From Dryocosmus kuriphilus (Eukaryota; Arthropoda; Insecta; Hymenoptera; Cynipidae), in assembly GCA_038277395.1 (NCBI GenBank), contig CM076194.1, forward strand, positions 114,603,417 to 114,667,416: DNA of 64,000 nucleotides, written 5' to 3'. The position numbers and the translations under genes are program-made. Below the pieces are notes generated by a model. The model was given only the letters and a program-made list of their open reading frames with translations, was not told the DNA's origin and made no database searches. Shown here one piece after another: positions 20,941-32,860 of the stretch; the first letter of the stretch is position 1, and each line of letters opens with the position of its first letter.

Positions 20941-23776
20941 AAAAAATTGTATTTGAAAATTAACGATTAGAAGTCTAAACTTTAAAAAGAAAAGAATTTT
21001 AAAGTAGGGTCATTTTAATTCTTCTTTGCATTAAAAAATTATATTTTTATTTAGAAATAGTGCGATAAACTCAAATCTTAAAAAATTAAATTGTAAACGA
21101 AAAATTGTACAGAAAAGAGTTTTGAGCAGCTAAAATCAGTTCATAGCTTGCTGTAGACTCTGACGCCAAAATGTTGTACAACATTAGTATGTAATACATT
21201 AGTCTGAACTTTATTATAGAGAGGGTTGTGTCGCCGCCATAGCGACGCCACTTTTGTTCAAGAAATACATAATTCGCCCAAATTGAATGCTTATGTAATC
21301 ATCCTCATTCGTAGACTTTGAATATTGTATTTTTAAATTACTTAGTGCTACATTTAATATTTTTTATATTTCGCATTTTAGTCTTCATTAGGTACAATGG
21401 GCCCCCTGCTGGCTAGGGTCAGTTGCAGCGTGCGGTATCAACTTCACGAACGTGAACGGAAATCGGGAAGGAGAAAAGTGGGCCCCATGATCCCGGCTCA
21501 TTCGACCCCAAATCACATCTTTTTTTAACTTAAATTTTACCATAGAATAACAGGATTCAAGTGTTGAAATTTCAATCATTTTTATTCTCAATTTATTTAA
21601 TTTTTTTATTTACGAGAAATTCAATATCATTACTTCCGTTACTCCTGAAAAGAACAACAACGAAAGCTTAAGAAAAAATTCGGTGCCTCATTTGACCCCG
21701 TATGCACATCTCGCCCCGGTCTCCCCTACTTGCGAAAAATATTTGTTACATTCATTCTTTTATTTTAAATAATTTCAAACTCAATTATATAGAACCTTAG
21801 AACCATTTTAAACTGCTTAGAAAGGAATGTCTAAAGAAGACATTTGGTTTATAAAAATTAAAGGATTCAATTCACAGTGTTCACTAATTGACTAATGACT
21901 TGAGAATGTCTTGAGAAGTTTTAAAATTGTTTTTAACCAAGCAGTTATTCAACAGGGTATAGACATTCGATTAAATTCAGCAGACGATAAATTGCGAAAA
22001 TAGCAGGCCGAAAATTAAAATATTAAAGTTGAAAAAGTTAAGATCTTTCGTATATTTATCCTTTTCCCGATTGAATCGATACTGATATTTCAGGATACTA
22101 CAGCAAAGTGATTTATCAAAGACGATTGATTAAAAAAAGTAGGAAATCTTTTTATGGAGATTGTTTATAAGATTAAATAAATAAAGCAACACAGCTTAAA
22201 TTGCTTCTCGTTACTCTCGAGATACGAATAAACAAAAAAAATACCAGGAGCCGAGAAAAAAGTGAGACAAGAACGAATTAACCACTAAGCGCTAAATTAC
22301 CGTATCTTTGCGCCAACTGGCTTGCGTTGACTTCGATCCGGCAATAAACAAGTAAATCTCATCGAATATCATTCGTAGACACTGGCATTACGGTAAACAC
22401 AATCGAGTACCTCGTGTCTGATTGATGAATTTGTGATACGCGTTTCTACAAACTGCACCTCACGTCGCTCTTTAATTATAAGGAAGTGTCGCTTCGATTC
22501 TAGGCGATATCCGGGTGGTATTTGCAACGCTGTGGACGCATATGGACCATGGAGAAATAAGAAGATGGTGATGTGCAAAGAGGTTTATTATTACCTCAAG
22601 GATAATTTATATAAATTAAAACGGTACTTAATGGCATACAATTGAAAAACTGCAAAAATTAATTGCCTCTTCTGCAATGATCTGCAGTATTATATAATTT
22701 ATAGTTTATCTACAACAATTATGTTTAACACTAAACTGCACTTAATGTTTCTTGAAGCATTCATTACTAGCGTCACATTCGTCATATGACTGTTAGCATT
22801 TTATGTTCACACTCTATCATCATCAAATTATATAAATCGGCCACCTTGTATTAAGTCCAAAGAAATCATTTTGCGATAAAATTTTTTTGTTTCGCAATTA
22901 CAATATTTGGCCGTCATGTTCCTTCATGCTCCATTTTGAGAAAATCTACTAGATGAATAATTTCTTTTTTGTTAGAATTCTGCAATGTTCACTGTTCTTG
23001 AAAATTTAAATTCCTTTGTACTTTAGGCTAAAGTAATGAGTGGGAAGAATAACCACTCGTATTGTGAGTCAGGGCGAATCACTGATGGGTAAACAAATCC
23101 TGTTCTCTTCTTTCTTTACGTTTTATTGAGTAAGAGTGGTATGGTGCTGCTTTCAGTGGATAGGTATACCCAAGATGAAACGGCGATGATATCAACGCAT
23201 ATGAGCAAGGATTGCGCAATATTCTTCGTGTCTCGTTTATTCAGTTTGCTGCCTTGCTATATTTTCCAACGCATAAATAATGTTAGACTATCCCATCGTT
23301 GGCTACCGCAGACTCTCTGGCGGCAGTTACATAATTTCATGAGGTGACCCAATACTTCCCGGCAGTTGAGTTATATTTTTCCACGCAGCTCATTATACGT
23401 TTCTCATGCGAATCTCTGTGAGCGATTAAACATGTTTGGGAAAGTATTATTCAACGTATGTCTTACAAAGTTTTAAGACTTTATTACTTCGAAGATCATA
23501 TGCATTATACATTGTATCTTTTAAAAAAAATCAAATTATTGCATCTTAAAATTCACTAGAGGTATAGTACATATTTGCCTCATATGAATCACTTTCAACA
23601 GAACTCAAAAGCAATTCCATAACTTCTTTTTTGAAACCTCTGTTCCATCGTGTTTGCTAACTGCACAAATTTCCATTTTTACTGTATATACATGATATGT
23701 ACACAATAACTCAACAGGCTCAATGCAAAATGGTGACACCGCTTGCTACCAACCATCTCTAAACCGAAAGTGAAAT
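20941..23776. other. No gene recognised; one GC-richer repeat-like block
   Basis: The block 21390-21735 contains ATGGGCCCCCTGCTGG, GTGGGCCCCATGATCC and, at the right end, TCTCGCCCCGGTCTCCCC, which resembles sequence at 13490. The remainder is AT-rich. Frames of 60-73 codons at 22369-22645 (both strands) and 23126-23347 have no motif that I recognise. Confidence 0.4.
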
Positions 23777-24127
23777 ACAGGTCCGGCCTCTGAATAGGCG
23801 ACTGGGGAGGAAGCGTTTTCGCGAGTTGAACTCCCCTCTCCACAAGCCTCAGTCGAGGCATAATCTGATCTTTTTTTTACCTTCTTCGTTTTCGGGGCAT
23901 TTCTTATGAATCGGCGACAGCTCGAAAGTGACTTTTCACTAACGTTTTAAATACGCGTGCAGTGTATGATCAAACAACTCGCCCATTCAGAACAAATGAC
24001 CCGAGAACGAAGAAGGCAAAAGAGAGATCAGATTACGCCGCGACCGTTCCTCGACAGAGGCTTGTGGAGGGAAGTTCAGTTCGCGGAAACGCTTCCTCCC
24101 CAGTCGCCTATTGCGAGGCCGACCTGT
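23777..24127. mobile_element. Foldback/MITE-like element, ~351 bp
   Basis: ACAGGTCCGGCCTC with GGCGACTGGGGAGGAAGCGT on the left is repeated in reverse complement on the right, ending GAGGCCGACCTGT at 24127. The arms also share CCACAAGCCTC and TAATCTGATCT. Arms are about 140 bp with a ~90-bp middle. The left arm has a small deletion relative to the right. No target duplication is identified. Confidence 0.75.
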
Positions 24128-25799
24128 GATAGTTTTGACAAAGATGAAGTTGTGGCAAAAAGTTTCTATTTAATAATACTTCTGAACCTGGCGGATGAAA
24201 AATGTGTACCAGAATCATACCAAAACACATATCATGAAGTTTAAGCATGTAAAGCACATCTATGCATTTATCTGAAGGCGTTATTGGCGAAATAGGCATT
24301 ATCATGCTCTTCATGCTACTGACATTAATGACTTGAGTTGATAAACAACGATAATGATATGACGCGCAGTTTGCGCATACACACAATATCCTTGACATAA
24401 AATGAATATAGTGCCAATAAACCGGTTCGATTGACACAATATTCAAATCATGATTCATACTTTATCTCTATTTAATCACAATGCTCACAATCTTCAATTT
24501 TATTATACACATATGTGCTGTAGTTTTCGTTACGTTTTCCACCTTCACAACCGTACATTACTTTGGCTAAGTAACAAGCTTTTCACATAAACATTCTATG
24601 GTTTGAATGCCTCACTTATTCTTATCCAATACTTAAATATTTGTCATAAAATCTATACTCAATGAAACATGAAATCACTTTTAGCCTCGATTTATGATTC
24701 GCGCCGGGAAACAAAATGCAGGATAAAAGCTTGAGAATATTAGATTATGCCTCCAGTATTCTACGAGTCTTGAACAGAGAATATTTTTGCGAGTGATATC
24801 GAAAAAGCAGAGGAATTTCCTTTCAACTTGAGTTTTCCTTCTTTGCCGCGATTCACTTAGAGAAAAATAAAACTGCAAAGAAAATATCCAAGGAAATATC
24901 CCCAAATGAAAGATAGAGCGAGCGGCAGAGTTTTAAGTGGAATTTTTTATTCTCATAGGAATTTTTCTGTATTTCTAGAATTCAGGTTCTTTTTTTTAAT
25001 GAGCACACCTTAAGAGGGTTATTGACCTGTTTAAGAAAAATAAAGCAAAGACCTTTTTTCTACTTTGTTCACTTAGCACGTTCTTATGATAATTCAGAGT
25101 AAATAGATCCAAAAATTTGGAAGCAAGATGATCTACTCGTGGGACAAAGTGAGACAAACGAGCCGAAAAATGTACCAAACATGTGTACGTTCCATTGATT
25201 ACGTGGCTCAAACAAGTGGGTTGTAACGCTCTTCATACGAACCAACTGAGCGATTCTTATATGACGAACACATGGAAAGCTACTCGTCTATATATATGAG
25301 ATGCCGTGGGAACGCGGCGTTTATACAGGCAGGTACACTGTACACGAATGCGCAATGCGTTGCTACTAGCAACGATGAACAAAGAATTGGGCGGACTGAA
25401 GGGTGGGGAATAGATTCAAGGTCCTTTTTCTGTAGAAAGCTGAATTGAATATGGATTACCCCTTCAATTTAAACAAACTGTTTCCCATTTGGTAATATCA
25501 GGTAAAACTTTTAATTGTCCTTGAAGCATTTTTTACGTAAAATACAAATTTCACAAAATGATCTGTTTTGTGGAGGTTTACGTAGAAAAATTATGCAAAC
25601 TTACATGACCATAAATATTTGTCATTTTCAAAATATTTGTTTTTGACAAACTATGCCAATAAATATCCCTTCCTTATAGTGCTTATAGAGCAGTTTCATA
25701 AAAAAAAATGCATACTTTTGACATTTCAGATGTTAATTTAACACCACTTGTTAACATTTAAGAGCATGATTCCTGAGGAGAAACATGCGGTAGGTGATA
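24128..25799. other. No gene recognised
   Basis: AT-rich, with short frames (116 codons minus at 24108-24458, 74 codons minus at 24681-24905) that carry no recognisable domain and overlap repeat sequence at one end. Confidence 0.4.
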
Positions 25800-26200
25800 G
25801 TCATAATCACGAAGTATTGTAAGGAGTTCCAACTCTATCGGCCTTTCCGGAAAATTCTGCTCCCAGTTATTCCAGCTGTTATCGCAGAATTTACGATAAC
25901 GGATACTAGCGCCTCTTGAGAGAATGCTTTGCAACGTAGATTTGACGGTTATAAAAATGGCTGCCAATGCATTAAGGAAATCACCGACTGTGATAGCAGA
26001 CAACAGTGAAAATTAAAAAATGGCTGCCAATGCACACGGATAATCCTATGGCTGCGATAGCAGATGATACAATAGTTTAAAATTCACCCCAAGAGGTGCT
26101 AGTATTCGTTATTGTAAATTTTTACGATGTTAGCTGGAATAAGTGGGTGCATTCCCTTATATTAAACTCGGAGCTCCTTAAATACTTCGTGGTCATAATA
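25800..26200. mobile_element. Foldback element with an internal direct duplication
   Basis: The left arm (TCATAATCACGAAGTATT, TTATTCCAGCTGTTATCG, GGATACTAGCGCCTCTTG) is matched in reverse complement by the right arm (CAAGAGGTGCTAGTATTCG, TTAGCTGGAATAAG, AATACTTCGTGGTCATAA). The loop holds two direct copies of AAAATGGCTGCCAATGCA about 66 bp apart. The minus-strand frame at 25758-26003 is only the arm. Confidence 0.75.
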
Positions 26201-26422
26201 TCTAAACAAAATGTTGTAAATACGCAGTTATAAAAATATATAAGAGTTGAGAAGATTGCTTATTTCGTGAGAATTCCATAATAGATCATATATTGAATTT
26301 CAAATTGCAAAATTACTTTAAACTTTATAAAATCACATTTCTCATTGTGCCAACAGCAAGTTTCTCAGACATAACCTATTCTAATTCCAATACTAATGAA
26401 CCTAATGAGCAAAATAGCTATT

Positions 26423-26543
26423 TGTTTGACAAGTTGGGAAAGGAGGCAATTCCTCGAAGCGTGTGGAGTTCGCGTCACGAGCCGAAGGCGAGTGGCGCCA
26501 TCACACGAATCGAGGATTGACTGCTTCGCAACATGTCAAACAC
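26423..26543. mobile_element. Hairpin element, ~121 bp
   Basis: TGTTTGACAAGTTG at the left pairs with CAACATGTCAAACA at the right, and CAATTCCTCGAAGCGTGTG pairs imperfectly with CACACGAATCGAGGATTG. It is an imperfect palindrome of MITE type without a recognised target duplication. Confidence 0.6.
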
Positions 26544-27280
26544 ATAACCAGTAACTTTTCATAGTGAGTCTGGGGAATTCGATTTTCGTGTGACAGAGTG
26601 AGGTTAGAAAACCACGGATTAATTCAAGTCGGGTTCTCATTATAATGTTCTTTGGGTTACTTTATATGTGGTGGAAAGTGAGAACCTCGGAATACTGGAC
26701 GGAAAGTAATCCACTTTCCGCACAAGAGAGCGGAAAATGAGAACTCAAGGAAATCGGCTATTTTCCGGAGTCTAAAGAGACGCGGAAAATCGAAGTTTCC
26801 GCAGACGTGGTATGAAATGGTATATTGTTGTACAAGTGAGAAAGGTTTCGCTTTTACGCGTGTGCATCACTATATTTTTTTGCACAAGGCCATGATTTTG
26901 TCACTTTGAGACGCTTCAAAATCTTTATGTTATTATATATTACAGTTTAAAATCAAACATTACAAAAGAGTCTGCTTTCAGACCACGTGATGCGATCAGA
27001 CCAATCAGATGGTTGAAATTGTAATTTTCAGCGCTGCCAACTTAGCAATGCTAACAAAAATCAGATCTGCAGTATAGTCGTGCATACAACGCAGCGTCAC
27101 ATTTCTCACTAGTGAGATATGTGATGTCACTTATCTTCATAGGTTGAAGAAAAGTGACGCTAGAGAGCAACTTTTCTTACGCTAATGCGCAGTCAAATTT
27201 CTTACCGGAAAACGTCAACTTTCTATAGATAGCGCATGCATCGAAAAGTGCCTAAATCATGGCTGCGTGCAAAAAAATAG
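26544..27280. other. No gene recognised
   Basis: Intermediate GC content around 26600-26820 with repeated GGAAA/TTTCC words (ACTTTCCGC, GCGGAAAAT). No motif, RNA or repeat boundary is identified. Confidence 0.4.
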
Positions 27281-27404
27281 TTTTCTTCAACAGCGGAGCG
27301 AAACTCGTAAGTTTCCATCCGCTTCCTACGACGGAAACCAAGCGATTGCCGGTCCGTACGAAGCGAATGGAAACTTACTTGTTTCGCTCCGCTGTTGAAG
27401 AAAA
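27281..27404. mobile_element. Hairpin MITE with 3-bp target duplication TAG
   Basis: TTTTCTTCAACAGCGGAGCG at the left is matched by CGCTCCGCTGTTGAAGAAAA at the right, and the pairing continues through GTTTCCATCCGCTTC. TAG flanks both ends (27278-27280, 27405-27407). Three-base duplications suit PIF/Harbinger-type MITEs, though those usually use TAA/TTA, so the superfamily is a guess. Confidence 0.7.
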
Positions 27405-28194
27405 TAGTATGTGGACCTTGTGCGAGAACGGTCGTTTGCGCCTTGTATGAAGTTGAGCACGCCCGTTTTCGCTCTCGGTGCACAATGTACTATTCTACAA
27501 CACCTCTATTGAAAATCCGATTGTCAGTGTCTGCAGAGCGGGCCGAAACAGGAGTGTTTTCAGACCTGTGACGTAGCACTCGTAGCGGGATGAAAAATTT
27601 TAAATGACAGTTGTCACTGTCGTTTACCGTTTTTCGGACAGAGATGAAGCAATTGAGTTGGGATGATCGAGTAGTAGAACGTTTGTGGCGCGATCCTCGA
27701 CAACTTCAAGTTACATATCGAATCATAACCTCAAAATAAAAACAAAATGTGTCAAACTGGTCGAGGCAGTTAAAAAGCATCCAGAAACAGGCTTTTTTGC
27801 CCTCTTGATATACTGGTTTAAAAATCGAATTTTTTCTAGAGGTGTTTTGAAAAATAGCATACATTACTCTCACTACCAAAAGACTGTATTAAATAATAGT
27901 ATCACTAACAAATTTCTACAGTAGCCGCTTACTTTAATAAATTAAATTAAACATGGTTTTTGAGGTTAACATTGACACTACAAAATCATGATTAGATTTA
28001 GCGCATTCAACGGAAGTTGGATGCCATTTGTCTTTATTTTTTCTGTGTTACACCTTGGTACCCCTGTTGTCATAATATTCAACGAGTTGGTTTCCCACTA
28101 AATCGGCGTCCCCATGCAACGTTACCAAATTTCGCGTCAATTCCCAACAGGCTGATTTACCTTTAGTACCTTTAGACCTTTAGAAAGATCCTTC
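27405..28194. other. No gene recognised
   Basis: A 79-codon plus frame (27685-27924) has no known motif. No structural repeats are seen. Confidence 0.4.
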
Positions 28195-28380
28195 TACACT
28201 TTCATCAATTTTCGGATTGAACAGCTTGGATTTTAAAATAGAAATCTCCGATTTATATAATTCTGCAATTAGGTCCATGAAAATGTTATATTTTGTAAAA
28301 TGACGCGGAATTAACAGACGTTTAACATATGTAAAGGACATTAAAAAATCTTGAATTTTACTCACTGCATTATGATCCTT
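28195..28380 (+). repeat. Dispersed repeat, copy 2 (first copy at 15850-16115)
   Basis: Shares GAAATCTCC, AAAATGACGCGGAATTAA and CATTAAAAAATCTTG in the same order as 15850-16115. The 97-codon minus frame at 28180-28473 is in the reverse strand of this repeat and is not a gene candidate. Confidence 0.6.
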
Positions 28381-30354
28381 AACATAATTTAATCTCAGTT
28401 TTACAACAAAATAAATGTTACCCAAGAAGAAAAAATGATAATTATCAGTTTCTAGAATAAAGTTCTGGGTCATCTAATATGTGAAATACACGCGAGCAGC
28501 CAAATTGCAGTTCGAACTTCTGTATTTCGGCGAGACAGTCGAAAGTTACAATGTTTTCGTGTTCGAGTAACGAAGCGATGATTCAGTGAAAGAGCTTTAT
28601 CAAAAAATTGTATCTAATCGGGCAGAATCAACAAAGTGAAACGAGTCTGACGAGAAATGCAAATTTGTGTAAAAATTTGCCTGTTACCGGATAATGCACA
28701 GAGCTGACTGGTAACATATCCGGGTGGGTCAGTCTCAGGGCTCGGTTTAACGAGCGATAGTAACTAGTTTGTTGCTATAAGTCCACAGCAATCATAAAGT
28801 AGTGCAAAAAAGGCGATACTACTCTACAACACTATATTTCAATGATTGCACACATCTCTCAGGGTCTACTTTCTTGAGAATTTAAATTACAACTTTTAAA
28901 ACTATGCCATTGTTTTAGAAAATACTGTTATTATGTAGAAATGCAGCTAATGGGTGGTTCAGACACAAAGCTTTCAGTTCAATTGTCAATCAAGCTACTT
29001 GTTCGTTTCTGTGTTCTTTAGGAAGACTTTATTTTTTTGAAATGTTCTATGTATAAAATATAAAAGTACTTTCTTTAAGTAAGGAAACATCTCTAACATT
29101 TATTCCAAGTTAATTTCGAAATGTACCTTTTGGATCTCTTTTTCAAGAAGGCTTTTAGAAAATGTGAAAGCTCTTCTATCTATTTGTGGTTAGTCTTTTT
29201 TTCAGAAACAGACTCATTTAAGTTATGCTATGATAAAACTGTAGAGTACTATTTCATTCCCCAATATAGCACAAAATAACAATAAGACTGCTTGTAGGAA
29301 TGTCCGGGTCTCTTTCAATACAAAGCGCATCATCCGCAAGATAACTGCAAGTGGTCTTACCTCCCTATATCTATCTTATTCTTTTGAACCATCAAGACAT
29401 TTGTAGACTTCGAATGTCTACACTTCCAACGTCTAACTCTATGAGTCTACAGTACTGGTCTGTAAGTCCCCCTAAATCAGTTTCAAGGATGACTACAATA
29501 GAAATCGAAGATGCAATGTTTTCTTTAGAGTTTTTAGACTTTACTTTCAGAGTTTAGATTCCATACTATGCGAGATAAAGAATCATTTTAAGGAGAGAAT
29601 TCTGCAGGTTTGCTACATATCACAATAATTGTGAATTCCACGCTGTCAAATTTTGATTCAAAAGTGGATAAAAGCGTTAAACAACGGAGAAACAGTAGAC
29701 AACTACATAACTAATACATTGAAACTTATAACTGCTTTCACATCTTCCTAAGTACATGCCAATTATTTTTTCATTGTGCAACGCACTTTGATCTACTTTT
29801 TGATAAAAATTTGAGACCTTGGGATTAAGTGTGATCGCATACTTGTTAAAGACTGCTGCTGTTTGCAGGAAAATTTTTGATAGATTAGTATATTACTTCT
29901 AAAATAATATTAAATTTCGAATACGTTTATGTAAACCGCTTCTTAGAGGTCACACTTAAGTCCATTTTACCCAATTAAGAACCATTCACGCATTAATTTT
30001 AAATTCTACACAAAGAATCATAATATGTATATTCACGCATTTTCTGAATGGTCCCTATATGATAAACAGTCGGTTATAATTAGCCAATATTACTGTTACT
30101 TGAAGTTTTTGGTAAAATGAACACATCCTACACCATTACATTAATAATTTAATATGGAATAGTCCCAAAGTAAAACAAAAATACTTTTCTTTGGTACGCA
30201 AAGCAACAATTTTTTTAAATTACAGTAGTAAAAAATGTGTTAGAATATTCAAGAAATTGATTCGTCATAAGAAGTAGAAGAAATTATATTAAATATTACT
30301 TTTGTTTATATATTTTCTATTATAAAAAAATTTGCGGATAAAGTTTCGAAAAGC
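28381..30354. other. AT-rich sequence, nothing recognised
   Basis: Scanned on both strands. Short frames only (longest 68 codons at 29351-29557), with no motifs, tRNA signature or repeat arms. Confidence 0.45.
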
Positions 30355-31116
30355 ACTTAACTCCGATTAATTTGAAACTTCGTATACCCATATATTTTGA
30401 CTCGCTGATTACGAATATGATAGTGAAAATTGGCGCAAATGTGATTTCAAGGTCAAAACTAAAAAAATCTGATTTTTCAAAATTATTGATCTAAGAGTAA
30501 AATATTTCCTACAAAAAGTTGTCCCTCATGAAAAGATCCATCTTTTATATTCTACACAGTTTTAAACTAAAAAAAAAAAACCATTACTTTTCGCGAAAAA
30601 TGGGATAATGCTACAAAAAGTACATTTTGTCACAGGGGAGCTTTGACGCCCCCCGCAAAACAAGGGAAAGGTGTAGGGGTGTGACTTCATGTATTTCTTT
30701 CAACAGTCACAGGGGAGCCTTGCCGCCCCCTACAAAACAAAAGGGTAGGAGGAGTGTGACTTCATACCACTTCCCGTGGTTTAGTGCGTAAGTAGGCAAT
30801 ACCGAAACTAATAGTTTTGGCAAAATGTACTTGTTGGAGCATTATTCCATTTTTCTCGAAAAATAATGGTTTTAGCCAAAAACTGTGTAAAACATAAAAG
30901 ATGGATCTTTTTATGAGCTACAATTTTTGTGGGAAACATTTTACTTTTAGACCAATACTCTTCAAAATAAATTGATAAAAAAAACTTTTTGAAAATCAGT
31001 TTTTTTTAAAGCTTTGACCTTGAAAATAAAATTTGCGCCAATTTTCACTATCATATTCGTAATCAGCAAGTCAAAATACATAGGCATACGAAGTTTCGAA
31101 TTAATCGGAGGTAAGT
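30355..31116. mobile_element. Long foldback element (~280-bp arms) with a duplicated GC-rich loop
   Basis: The arms share CTCCGATTAATTTGAAACTT, TGATAGTGAAAATTGGCGCA and AAAAGATCCATCTTTTAT in inverse orientation (left 30355-30640, right 30815-31116). The loop has two direct copies of a ~60-bp block, starting TCACAGGGGAGC and ending GTGTGACTTCAT, at about 30637-30692 and 30707-30760. No open frame is significant. Confidence 0.8.
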
Positions 31117-32690
31117 CCTATTCGGAACTGCACCCGAACTTGCAAGTATGTATTTTGCAAAGAAAATAATTGTGGCTAGTGCCTACCAATCGATTAATCA
31201 ATCAATCAAGCAATTGACTGTACAAGAAAAAATGCCTAATAGAGTTTCCAAACAAAGCGGCTAGGTTCAACGAAAATATTTATGCTAAGCTCACCAAATT
31301 TCGGTGCATCCAACCAACCTTACCTTCCCAATTTCCTCATGTAGAAGCGGCAAAATTAACAAATTGTGAGAAAAAATTGGATTCTTTTTTGTCTTTTTAA
31401 CTCATCTCATGGCATACTATTTTATCCAAAATGTATGAAACAAAAAGTATACTACTCTAGAAGATTATTAACGTGGAATCAGAAAATATTACTAACTTAT
31501 AAAGTTAGCATCTCTCCAAAGGTTATGCCGAACAAAACAAAAAAAAAACACTCCCCCCGCCCGCAAACCAATTATAAACTCGCATTAAGAGTACCGTATT
31601 CCGTCACGTGCATCGATGAAATCGTATTGGACACACACGTGGAAAGTAGAATAAAAACTTTTCCCCTCGTATCCGTCAGTCATGGTCTTCTCAATGTAAA
31701 ACCGTTTCTTCCGAACGTGGTTTGCACTTCCGTAGAGAGGATATGCACTATCTATCTATATTCTATACCTTATAATATATCTATATCTCTATCAGCAATA
31801 TTACATGTTCACGTGGATCCGTTACCTTACGTGCATGACCCGCTCCATACACCGACCGCTAAGCCGTTATAACCTTTCTTCCGTGTGTGTATTTCAACAT
31901 AACCTCCTCGGCACTTCTCCTTTTTGCCACCCGGGAAAAAAGGTCTGGCACCTTATTGTCCACTCTGCCTTGATACTCGAGTCTGCAGCCCCTTGAAAAA
32001 CTGAAATCTCGGAGCTTCAAACTAGGCTCAATAAACGAGACACTCACTGTCCTCGACCTCGTAGAATGTTTTCCCACTTCCCGCTTTGCACTGAACTGAA
32101 GTAACTAAGCAACTAAACTTGCCAAGGCGTATACAAACTTGAATGTACAGCGTGTCCAATACTAAGAATGACAGCGATCGCGCGGCTTGTCCACGACAAT
32201 GGCGACCACTTGTTTACACGCACGTGTGTGTGGGTCTCGTGTTTGAGAGGCGACAATTTCGTCAGTGTGCAAGCCGGTTTCTTCTAGGTTCGGCAAGTCG
32301 ACCGAACGAACACGAACAAGGTATAGGCTGAAACGAGCAGCATTTACGTTCTGCGTCTACGACTTGCTGCGACTGCCACTACTGACTACATTGCAGGCAG
32401 CACTCAGCAGCAACTCCCAACCCAACTATGCTGCCCCCCCCCCCCCCCCCCCACACTGAGGTCAACTCTACCCATCCCCTTCCTCCTCCAATTCTTGCTT
32501 TTACTTTAGCTTTTGCCTTTGCCTTTTCCACTCTCGAACTCTTTCTATTAACTATGTCTAAAATCTAGCGTAAAACAGCGACTTCGTCGTCTTTCTTCTG
32601 CAAGCGAAACACGCAGATAGAAAGAGATGGACTCCCGTTCAAAAACTTATCGGGGAACTATTCGGAACCCCAACAGACCATTTTGACCAC
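31117..32690. other. GC-richer block, possible promoter or 5' exon region; gene not identified
   Basis: From about 31540 to 32660 the composition is clearly less AT-rich than its surroundings, with many CpG. A 168-codon plus frame lies at 31366-31872 and a 72-codon minus frame at 31859-32077. Neither has a recognisable domain. The block could be the promoter/first-exon region of a host gene. The C19 homopolymer sits at 32434-32452. No function is proposed. Confidence 0.3.
32434..32452. repeat. Poly(C) tract, 19 bp
   Basis: Uninterrupted run of C on the plus strand. Confidence 0.95.
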
Positions 32691-32860
32691 TAATGTGGCG
32701 CTGTGACTCTAGAGGTCTAGTGTGGCGCAAAGTAGAAGTGAAACGTTTTTGTAGAGTTGAACGCTAGTCTAGCCCAGCTAATCTAGCGCTAGTATGGATT
32801 ATGGAAGAGCTCGCTAGAGGAAAAATCTTCTGGCCTAGCTGGAAACTCCAGTCAGAGATA
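32690..32860. repeat. Fragment of the CTAG-rich element family
   Basis: GGTCTAGTGTGGCGC and repeated CTAG/CTAGCGCTAG words resemble the subterminal region of the element at 678-1812. No second end is seen nearby. Confidence 0.5.

Noticed and set aside
13486..21735. One 8-kb element bounded by GGGGCGAGA-type ends at 13490 and 21710
   Set aside because: The ends match weakly, and the interval contains several independent elements with their own boundaries. Two fragments of one repeat family are more likely.
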